From Aspidapion aeneum (taxonomy: Eukaryota; Arthropoda; Insecta; Coleoptera; Brentidae), in NCBI GenBank assembly GCA_963576565.1, contig OY755046.1:68601719-68665718 (forward strand): a stretch of DNA of 64,000 nucleotides, written 5' to 3'. Position 1 is the stretch's first letter. Each line of letters begins with the position of its first letter. Positions 37,301-49,300 of the stretch are shown piece after piece. Below the pieces are notes generated by a model, which was not told the origin of the DNA, did not search any database, and saw nothing but the letters and a program-made list of their open reading frames with translations. The position numbers and the translations under genes were made by a program.

Positions 37301-40300
37301 GGGAAGGCCAAGCACATCCCTTACAGGGACTCCAAGCTTACTCGACTACTACAGGTAAATTTTTTGTTAATCCAAAATACGACTTTTATACGGTTTGGCC
37401 TTTTTTTTACGTTTCAATATTAATATTTTTTAGGACTCTCTAGGAGGGAATACTAGGACTTTGATGATTGCATGTGTGAGTCCAGCTGATAGAGACTACA
37501 TGGAGACTCTATCGACTCTAAGATATGCCAACAGAGCAAAAAATATCCATAACAAACCAAAAGTTAATGAGGTAAGCTCTAAAAAGTTGTGTTGTGCCAT
37601 CTGTTAAATGAGTTATAACTTCTATAATGTTTAGTTCTTTGTAATCCAGTAGTTCTGCGGCAAAACTGGCAACACAAGAAACCCTTATGTGACAAATTTC
37701 ATTTTTCAGATTATTATTTAAATATTTTTACAAAAATACTAATATGTCGGTTTAGAACATTTTTCTACGTTGACCGACGCCTATTCTCCACCTCCTGTCA
37801 GGTTTTTCATCTTTGGATTGACTGTTGCCATTCTAGTTTAGGATGCCCTCTTTTTCTGCGCCCTATTTGATTACCAATCTAGGATCTGCCTTAGTAATCT
37901 TTCGTCGCTCATATTAGTTGTCTTAGTGATGTCATCCGTTATGGTTCCTTCGATTCCCATTCTTTTTTTTAAATCTCATTTCTTATTCGATCTGTTCTAC
38001 ATATTCTCATTGATCTTCTTATTGCATTCATTTCGACACTTTCTATTTTTGTTTTACATTCATTTTTATCTCTCTCTTTTACTATTCTTTTTTCCAGTTC
38101 TTTACAGTCTTTTCCTGTCTTATCAAATGTGACATCCATGTAAACATACTCATTGCATGGAGATATTGTTTGTCCATTGTCTAGTTCTAACTCACTAGAT
38201 TCGTTTCCATTACATAAGTACTGTGTCTTGTTCACGTTCACTGTTAACCCCCACTTTTGGTATTATTCCATTAACTTTCTCATCATATACACCATGTCTT
38301 CTTTATCATTAGGTACAATTATTTGGTCCTCAGCAAACTGTAATGTGCCGTGTACTTTACGTTTCCAGTTTTTTAGAGCTACTGCGATATATATTTTAAA
38401 AAGAGTTGCAGAGAAGTACAAAAATGCTTTTCCGAAATCAATAATGAATGTGTTATGATTTTTTAGGATCCAAAAGATACGATTCTTCGTCAATACCAAG
38501 AAGAAATTGAAAGACTAAAAAATCTTCTGGAGTCAAAACAAAACGGTGGCTTAAAAATCGTCGATTTTAATGATTCAATTGAAGAAATTGAAATTAATGA
38601 GAACGTACCTGCGAGAAATACTCAATTCGGTGCTAGAAAAGAACAGTTGCTAAAAGAATACGAGAAAGAGATGGAGAAATACAAAAATTTGCATGAAAAG
38701 TAAGAAAAATAAGTTTTAGGTCTTGAAATATAAAACTAAGTTTCCATTGTTCCTTTTTTTAGTGAAAGAAATGAAAAAGAAACGATACTACAGCAAATCA
38801 ATTCAATAAAAGCAGAATACGAAGAAAACATTCAAAAACTCAATCAAGAAATAACTCACAAGAAAGACATTTGTTCAGAGGACGAGATAAAGAGGAGAAT
38901 AGAAGAACTGAAGAACGCGATGATTGGTGGAGAAAAAGCTGGAGATCAGGAAATATCTGAAAGAAGAAAAAGGAAAAAACAGGCCGCTGAGAAAAGAGCC
39001 AGGTAGGAAATAAATAATATGGGATAATTTTAAATAAATTCAAATTAAAAAAAAATCAAATTACAAAATTTTTAATTTTTTCGAAATTTGTAAATTATTT
39101 AAAAAAAAATTAAAAACTATTTTTTTGGCTATAATCTTTTTGTATTTTTTAGTTTGATAGCTCATTTACTGGCAAAGATTGATATGAATGAAGATAGAGA
39201 GTTACTTCAGAACCAGTATAGAGATATAAGTCAAGAGTTGCAGTTAAAAACTGAAATTTTGAGAAAATATAGGCATAGAGTTAAGACAATGGAAAAAGAA
39301 ATTAAAGACATTCAGAATGAGTTTCAAGAGGTAAGTGATATACCCGTATATACACAGTGTTTCACGAACATTGAAACAGAGGCCTTTTTGGGTATTTATA
39401 GTGCGAATTTGGAGAAACGCTCGGACACGTCGATTTTGTTTACGAGGGGGACACTTGAAATTTTTGTAGCACGAACCCCCTTCGAAGTGGGTCTAGTGAT
39501 ATCTTGTTGTGAAGCTCTCTTGAATATCTTTACAACCGTGTAAAAATTTTGAAAATCCATCGATAGTTTTTAAGATATTTTCTTTCAAATTTAACATGGA
39601 ATAATAAAATAAAAATTAAATCCGAAAAAGAATAAAATTCTAATTAAATTTTTATTTTATCAGTCTATGTTAAATTTGAAAGTTTGAAGCCAATTATCTC
39701 AAAAAATAATCGATAGATTTTTGAAATTTTTACACGGTTGTAAGGACATTTAAAAGGTTTTCAAAACAAGGTATCACCAGACCCAGTTTCCCTATTCAAA
39801 ATATAGGGGTAAAGTATACCCCTCGAAGAGGGTTCGTGCTACAAAAATTTCAAGATAGCCAAAAAGTATCCCCCTCACAAACAAAACCGACGTGTCCGAG
39901 CGTTTCTCCAAATTCGCACTCTAAATACCCAAAAAGGCCTCTGTTTCGATGTTCGTGAAACACCGTGGATATATTTAAGATCACGAGTTGCATTTGGGAA
40001 AGTTTGGAAACGTTTAAATTATTTGGTCTAAGGGAAATGCAAAAAAATAATTTCTTATGATAAAATTTTTATGGTTATGCAATCAAATTTTTGTTGTGTT
40101 TTCTCAAACTATACCTTATACTTAAATAGTTATTTATTTTTTTTTTTAGGAGAGACAAGACTATCTAGAGACAATCAGAAGACAAGACCAAAATATAAAA
40201 TTGTTCGAACAAATTTCTGAAAAAATAGCAAGCACAATGAAAAAAGAATGTAACTATAGGTAAACAAAATATGATAAAGTTAGTTAGAATCAGAAATAAA

Positions 40301-43300
40301 TGGATCCATGATGGATCTGATACCTTCCTAGTCCATTAGCACACTCCACGTTAAGAAGTTAGCAAAATAATTTTTAAACTGTCATTAGCATTAATGGATT
40401 TTTACAGTATTATTGTACACTATTTTACCTGAAAATTTCATGAAAATCGGTTCTACCGTTTAGGAGCTATCGTGTCACGGACATACACACACATACATAC
40501 AGACGTCACGACTAGGGTTGCTAATTTTGAATTTAGGTTTGTCAGGAAATTTGTTTTAAGCTAGCAGGAGATTTGATCCAAAATCAGAACAACCACAAAT
40601 TGTTATTAGAAAGTAAAACATAAAATATCTTTATTTTTTAAAATTATTATATATATATTTATCGGTTTCACAACGTTCTACGTCTTCCGATACCAAATCT
40701 CCACTCGTTTCTGTTTGCCCATAATTCATCATCTAGGCCTCTTTCACTGTTTTCTTCGGCCAGTTGGTTTCCATTGTAGTATTTGTTTAGGTAGTCTTTC
40801 ATCATTCATTCTTTGTACATGTCCGTACCACACCAGTTGTTTTGTTCTTATATCATCCACTAAAGTACGTTCACCCACTGTCACAATTTCTCTTATCCTT
40901 TGATTTGTAACTCTTTCTCTTTTTGATTTCCCTGCTGCTCTTCAGCAATAGTCCATCTCCGTAGCGGAAAGCGTTTTCTCTGTTCTATCCTTGATTGGCC
41001 ATACTTCTGAGCCGTATGTAATAATACTTTTTACAATGGTGTTATATATAAGCTTTTTGTTATGTTTTGATATACTTTGGTCCCAAATTATTCCATTTAA
41101 TAAAGTTATTGCTTTTCTTCCTTATACGTTACGATTTTTTATAGCTTTGTCTAGTGTTTTCAGCTGTAATTTTTAGACCTAAGTATTATACTCATCGCAG
41201 GACTGAATTCGCTGCCCAGTATTTAAGATTAGATCCTGTTTCATTCCACCGATACACATATACTCTGTCTTATTGAGATTAACCTTAAAAAATTATTAAT
41301 TTTTAAAAAACTGCTTAATTTTGCTAAGACATTACATATTTAGTAGGCACTTATTTACTAATAACTACCTATCTAATAGAAATTATAACAATATAGTCCA
41401 TGGATTTGATGACAAATACCATATAAATATTCACTTCCAGTTACCAGTTAGAAATTTTCACGATACTTGTCAATATACAGTACAACTTCAGTAGTTCGGA
41501 CACTCGCTAAAACGGACACTCCAGTAATCCGGATTGCTCTATAAACCGGACATTTTCAAAATTTTACCTCTCTAAACCGAACGTTAAAACGTTTAGCCAA
41601 TCGTGAAAGAACCTATCCTATATTGCGTGTAAAAATAGTCCAAGAAACGTAAAAATAATTTTCCTGTCTTAACAAGTTTCACGCGCCGTAATAATTGTCG
41701 GCATTTCTGAATTCATCCTCCAGAGGAAGAAATAAATTTTGATCCAGACTTTAGAGTTATGTTCTTGCCCCCTAACTGCACGGCAGTACTAAAGGTGAGA
41801 TACAGAAAGCGCTTGCTCAATCAAGTCATATCAAATGAAGGAGCAGATATGGTAAAGATGTTGAAAGAATACAATTTGCAGTAGATAACTTGGATTTCGC
41901 TTGGACATCAATCTCTCAAAGAAATATTCAAAAGAGCTGGGGAGCATTATGGACTGAACCCATTCGCAGTACAGAGGTGTTTGGACGCGGAGTTTGATGA
42001 AGAAAATCTTCCACTTTCGGAACTATGAAAGAGACTTTGCGTTGTAAATGAGTCAGACCTTAAGGCCATTACAGCTTCACGGAATATCATAGATCCAGAA
42101 AATGATTTAAGTAGTAATGATATTATGGAGTTGGCGACTGGAGACAAAGACACTATTGTAGACCAAACAGAAGAAGACATAATAAACGAGGCAATAGTTA
42201 ACAAAGACCAACAGAATGAATCCGGCGAATCAGACATTGAAGGAGGAATGGCGCAGAGAATAAAGCACGGTGACGCTGCGAGGTCATTATCAGTATCCAT
42301 TCAATGGACAGAGGAAAATGATTTTCCAGTGGAGGACATATGGCTACTCAAACAGCTAAAGGAAAAAGCGTTAGAACTAGCTAAAAACAAGAGTATTCAA
42401 ACTTAGTTAGACACTTTTTTTCAAAAAAAAATAGACTAAGTTATACTTATGCAGTTTAAGTTACACATGGGTATGTATGTATCTACATAGGAACATACAT
42501 TTTTTGTAGTTTTATATTTTTATAACATTGGAATGATTTTTTAAGTTTTACTTTTTTTTATATAAACACTTTTACGAAATAAAGGTATTTTAGTATGAAA
42601 TTTTGCGAATTTTATAAAAAAATAAATAGTCCCAGTAGTCCGGATACCTCGATAATCCGGCATTGACCGGAACGATATAGTACTACAAAAAAGCGTAGGG
42701 AGACACTGGATTATAGTTACTTTCCCCACCACCCTAATTCCATTATATAGGTATGTTTAAAAAGAATTGAAATATTTGCGTTACATGTAGCATACATTGA
42801 TGTTGTAATACATCGTTGGAAAAGTCTTAAAAATGATGACAACTTTTTTGATGACATCATCGGTGGACAAACGGTACTTATTTTGAAAAATCGAGTATTT
42901 ATCTCCATTGGGGGTGGCTATATTGAAAAATATGATACCGTTACATAAATATTTTTACACTAGATTAACGGACTAAGAAATATGGATGATTCTACAAAAA
43001 TGGTGCTGTGGAGCGGGAATGCATATTTTTCAAACACAGACTGCAAATGAAGCATAATTTTAGTTATAAGATTTAAAACGAAATGTTTTCTTTTTGGAGC
43101 ATTTGAGTTTAATGTATAAAAAAAATTGCAAGTTTATAATTTTGTTTATTACAAAGCAAATACCTCATTCCTCTGGTGTAGTCCCAAACCAAATATTAAA
43201 AACTCAGATTGATAAAAATATCCAAATAATATTTAACCAAGTCTTAACTATATATCAAAAAATTGATAAAATTTAAGTTTGCAGTCATATTTTTGAAAAT

Positions 43301-46300
43301 TCAAATTTACATCTTCTCTGGAAAATTTTACAATTTTAAACATGCTCCATTTTTAATAACACAATATTTGTGAATACCACCGGTTAATTTCTAGAGAAAG
43401 AGACGGCCCTGGATATCTAATTTACTTGTGAGGGTGACAAGTTGTGACAGATAATGTCAACTTTAGTTTGGTTTAAGTTATAGATCTTTTTATTTTCGAC
43501 AGAAAATTAGTTTTTTTCGGAGAAATCAAAAAGGAACGCTTCAATTATCATCCCTCTGGTAACTAAATATTCGACTGATATCAATAGTATAATTTTTTTG
43601 TTAATTGTTTTAAAATTATAAGTATAGGAACTTTGTTTATAAAAAACTTAAGTTAAGTAGTCTAAATAGATTTTGATTTAAATTGGAAAACCATTAAAAA
43701 CCTCATTCCTCTGGTACTCATCCCTCTGGAATTTTTATGCAATAATTCCTAAAATTCGGGAAAATAAATGTTTCATAGCTTACACCTAATTAGTTACATA
43801 AATTTAAAAAAACAAAATTATTTACTGTGCTGTACTGTTATTTAAAGGCAATGACCAAAAATGATATCCATATAGCTCACTTTTGGTAGAATCATCCATA
43901 TAAATTATATAAACAAATCAAGTTACACTTTTTCTTTTGAAATCAGATTTGATTGAAGACTTTACAGATTTGAGAAGCATTTTATTTTTCTATGCTCGAA
44001 AAATCAGGACATTTGCTGTGCTGAAAAGGATTTTGTCAGGACGCAGGACCTTTTGCTAAAAATTAGGACAGTCCTGAGAAATCAGGACGGGTTGGCAACC
44101 CTAGTCACGACAATAATGCTAAGATAGGTCAAAATACACCCAAATAACACATTTTCGACGTTATCTCAAAAAAGATATTTTATTCGAAAACAATGCCTTC
44201 TCTAGCCATTGCTGGGCGGGCTAGGAAGGTAAAAATATTTCTCTATGGTTCAAATAACAGAAACATATTTTTCTGTAGTTCAAATTTTTTAAAAATTAAA
44301 ATTAAAAAAAATAATAAAATGTTTTTTTAGCAATTTAGAATCAATTAAAGAACAAGCAATTTGGTTGGATGAAAGTCAAAAATTTAAACTACCAGAGGTC
44401 GTGATACCTAGGACAAAGCTACCTCCGGCTGGTTAGTATTTTCTTTTTCCAAAAAAATTAAAAAAGAAATAAAAAAATCAAAAAAAAAATTATTTTAAAA
44501 TTTTTTTTTACATTTTCTTAGGAAGATTTTTTGACATTCAAACTGCCCCAGCAAGACTAAACAGCGAAAACTCGCTTAGTGAAAGCCTAAACAATACTGA
44601 TAAGGTGAAAAAAATAAAAATATTTATTTTCTTTGGCTTATTAGTGCATTTAGACATAGAAGTAACCACACCCGCGTTCTTTTCCAAAAAAGTTTTTTTT
44701 GGGGGGGGTAATTACCTCCTTAGCCCCCCTAACCGAACCCCCCTCATGTAGAACCATCGGTGTGTAACTAAGGAATCAAATAATTTGGGATGTGAGGTTC
44801 CTCTCGTAAAAGAAAATATTCAAAAATAAAGAATCTGGGGGGATATCAAAACATTCTGATTGTTAAGGCCCCTCCTACCTAGACATGTGGTTACGTCTAT
44901 GCATTTAGTCAAGTTTGAAATGGCTTAATACTTTTTGTAAAAAACAAAAATATGAAATTTCTTTAATGCATACATAATAATGAAATATTTTAAAAAAACT
45001 TTAATAATATATTGAGTATAATTTTGTATTCTTCTCTATTTCTCTTTGGCACGCTGCTTTTTTTGTAAATTGCACAGGACAAAATCATAATCGGATAAAA
45101 TCATCAAGTGATTCTGGAATCTTGAGTCCATATTTATTTGACGAAGAGGTAAACTCATATACAGGGTGTCCTCAGGGGCGTGCTGTGAAATGTGAAACAA
45201 AGGAAGCATTTTCTTTTAAACTTGCTTATTTGTATTTTTCTATCCTTTAGTTTTCGGTAAACTTTAATTCCTTGCTTTAGCCTAACGTTATTTATGATAC
45301 CTATTTATTTTTTCATTAAAACTATGGAAAGAACACTTTTTGTTTTACGGCTGTTGGAATATCCTTTCCGAAACTGAAGCCTCTTGCTGGCAGGTTTTTG
45401 TGAAACGCGTATATAAGTAATCAAACAGACTGCTTATTTCAAGGGGCGAACTGAATTCTCGCATTGGGCTTACAAGCATTGACCTCTGTTTTACCATAGA
45501 GTTGTATATCGATACCCTAATTCTGACACGTCGTAACCCACAAGAAAATGAAAATTCATATTTTTACGTCGAAGGTTAGTAATTATGTATAGCTGCTGCT
45601 AAATCCTCGCAACCAAAAAAAAAATAAAACGGTCATTCCCGCGATTTCTAAAGGCCGCTTGACATGGTGCATGACTCGCTGCAAATATTTGCAAGCAAAA
45701 AATTTCGGTCAAATTGTTGCCTGCAAAAAATCTTCTTTTTGTTTGATATTGTGCATGGCCATGCATGGATTCCCCAGAATCCAGGTAAAAATTCCCCAGT
45801 TTGCATGCAAGTACAGTTTGCATGCAAAAGAATGGCACCGGACCGATAAAAATGGATTGTCTGCAACAAACAGCTGGATTTGTACTGCGCATGCACCTGG
45901 GCAAAATTTCATGCGTTTGCCTGCAAATTTTATTGTCATGCACCATGTCAAGCGGCCTTAATAAGTCGCATAATGCTTACGCAATGTAATTTGCTTCTAA
46001 CTTTTTTTATTCCTGTAAAATTTTGTGGAGTTGGGTTACGACGTTTCAGAATTAGAGTGACGGTATACTAACTATATATTCCTCTATGGTTTTATCTAAC
46101 GAGAGAAGCAATGCAATATCAACTATTAATAATTTATTTTTATTATGTATGATTTTTTAAGGGAGGCAATGCTTTGACGTCTAATTTCCGGACACCCTGT
46201 ATATATCTGTCTGTTTTTCTATCTGTTTACAATGTGTGAGCCTTGTCAGTCACTAAGTATTATTTGTTTCTCAGTATTTTAGTAGTTTTAGTTCTTGTTA

Positions 46301-49300
46301 GTTATTTATTTGTGTTACATCAATTGACATTTCAAATTTTAAAAATTGTGAATATATTTTTATTTTTAGAAATTAGAAAAGTCAAGCAACGAAGACCTGA
46401 TCAGCAGCTATTTTCAACCAGCTACGAAAAGAGCTAACGAGCTTTTAAACCAATCAAAATTAGATGCTGGTAGAGTCATTGACACTTGGAAAGGTAATGA
46501 ACCTTAAAATATGCAACTATGACACAACAAACAAACAAACAAACAAACAAACAAACAAAACCAATATTTTTGTTGAAAAAAAGTAAAAAATCATAATTTC
46601 TAATTATTATACAGTGAAACCTTCTATAAGTGGACACTTACGGTTTCATCGATTTTGTCCGCTTATTGGAGGTGTCCGCTTATGAGAGAGAACTGCTAAA
46701 TTTTAATATATATTTATTAACAATTTCCGCTGCTCGAGTTTTTCCAATATTAAATTTTTCGGCGATCTTTCGTGCTGATAGATATTTGTTCTCCATTTTT
46801 TCACGTAAACTAAGAAGTTTTTTACTAGGCGTCATTTCAAAGAGATCTATTAGTACCCAACTGAACAATAAAAATAAAACACAGCAGTCCCGTCGAATAA
46901 AATATGTTGTAAATACGACAGAAGTATTTAGTCTCTGCATTAAAACGGAAAGAAGTAATTCCCCGGCTGCAGAGTGCGTTGTTGCCAACATACTACAAAA
47001 TATTTATGCCCATGTCGTGCAGCGCTCCGTCCCGTTGTCAGAGGTTCGCGTCCGGTAAAGGGAGGTTTCAGAATTTTTTAATCAAAATAAATTGTTCGCA
47101 TCCGGTTATTAGAGTGTCCGGTTATAGAAGTGAAATTTACATGTAAAGAAATCGGGAAAAGCTTTGTTCCAACAAATTTGTCCGCCTAAAGGGAGTGTCC
47201 GCTTAATAGAGGTGTCCGCTAGGAGAGGTTTCACTGTATATGTTTTAAATATAAATAAATTTGTAAAAAAATTTTTTTAAGTCACAAGCGTTTATAAAAT
47301 GCACTAAAAATTAAAAAATAATTTTCTAACATTCTAATATTATCATAATAATAAAAGCGATTGCCGACTGATGAAAATTTTGACGATGTTAGCACGATAA
47401 GATATCCGTATCAATTAAATATCGCTATTTGCAAGAATCAATCTAGCAGAAAAATGCAGAGGTACCAAACCCACCCAACCCGACCCAGATACCCCAGAAT
47501 TTCTCTGACATAGGTATAGCAATGGCATAACATTGCGGCACATCAAACATATCTTTGATGACCTGCTATGTTGAATATTCTTTAAGTGTTTAGATCACAA
47601 ATTTAGATTAACTTATGCTTAGATTTCCGGCCATCGCTTTTATTATTATGATAATATTAGAATGTTAGAAAATTATTTTTTAGTGCATTTTATAAAAGCT
47701 TGTGATTTAAAAAAATTTTTTACCAATTTATTTTCTACGTTTTATTCTCAGCTATCTACTCTATTAAATGAAAATATTTGTTCAATAACAGAACAGAAGA
47801 GTTTATTCTAGATTATAATGAAATTGCTGATCGTGAGTTGTTTGGAAACTCATTTTTCTATTGGGGGAGAGGGTGGGGGTAGAGGTAGAAATATATTTTT
47901 TGTTTGGGCTGTATTGCCATCGGACCTTTATGCATATACCAAATTTTATAAAAGTCATTTGAAGTGAAGTGTGTCAAAAACGCATTTTTTATGGAAGGGG
48001 GGGGGGGGGGGTAGGGGTGGGAGGACATTTTTTCATTATTGTTGTATTGTCATCGGACCACTATATGTATACCAAATTTCATCCAAATCGGATAATGGGA
48101 ATTGTGTCAAAAACGCATTTTTCTATAGATGGGGGTGGGGTAGGAGTGGTAGGATTTTTTTTTAATGTTGTATTGTCATCGGACCACTATATACCAAATT
48201 TCATCCAAATCGGATAATGGGAATTGTGTCAAAAACGCATTTTTCTATAGATGGGGGTGGGGTAGGAGTGGTAAGATTTTTTTTTAATGTATTGTCATGG
48301 GAACACTATGTGTGTACCAAATTTCATCCAAATCGGATAATGGGAAGTGTGTCAAAAACGCTTCACAAGATTTGATAGATAGTTAGATAGTTAGATAGTT
48401 AGATAGTTACATAGTTAGATAGTTAGATAGTTAGATAGTTAGATAGTTAGATAGTTAGATAGTTAGATAGTTAGATAGTTAGATAGTTAGATAGTTAGAT
48501 AGTTAGATAGTTAGATAGATAGATAGATAGTTAGATAGTTAGATAGTTAGATAGTTAGATAGTTAGATAGTTAGATAGTTAGATAGTTAGATAGTTAGAT
48601 AGATAGTTAGATAGTTAGATAGTTAGATAGTTAGATAGTTAGATAGTTAGATAGTTAGATAGTTAGATAGTTAGATAGTTAGATAGTTAGATAGTTAGAT
48701 AGTTAGATAGTTAGATAGTTAGATAGTTAGATAGTTAGATAGTTAGATAGTTAGATAGTTAGATAGTTAGATAGTTACATAGTTAGATAGTTAGATAGTT
48801 AGATAGTTAGATAGTTAGATAGTTAGATAGTTAGATAGTTAGATAGTTAGATAGTTAGATAGTTAGATAGTTAGATAGTTAGATAGTTAGATAGTTAGAT
48901 AGTTAGATAGTTAGATAGTTAGATAGTTAGATAGTTAGATAGTTAGATAGTTAGATAGTTAGATAGTTAGATAGTTAGATAGTTAGATAGTTAGATAGTT
49001 AGATAGTTAGATAGTTAGATAGTTAGATAGTTAGATAGTTAGATAGTTAGATAGTTAGATAGTTAGATAGTTAGATAGTTAGATAGTTAGATAGTTAGAT
49101 AGTTAGATAGTTAGATAGTTAGATAGTTAGATAGTTAGATAGTTAGATAGTTAGATAGTTAGATAGTTAGATAGTTAGATAGTTAGATAGTTAGATAGTT
49201 AGATAGTTAGATAGTTAGACAGAACATCTGAAGCTAAATAAAAGCTTGTAAAAATAGGTATTTTTGACTTAATTGGAAAACGAAGCAGTAACATATTAGA

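Larger units (their letters stand above)
40513..44103. mobile_element. hAT-like element with 8-bp target duplication and nested insertions
   Basis: Ends TAGGGTTGC and GCAACCCTA are inverted. GTCACGAC is duplicated at 40505-40512 and 44104-44111, and removal restores a continuous family B repeat. An 8-bp duplication with TAGGGTTGC ends fits hAT. Its own interior is short and without transposase; most of its length is three later insertions (LINE, Tigger-like, ~920-bp MITE). Confidence 0.87.

Noticed and set aside
45599..46071. Cluster of overlapping open frames on both strands near 45.6-46.0 kb
   Set aside because: They mirror each other because the DNA is an inverted-repeat MITE.
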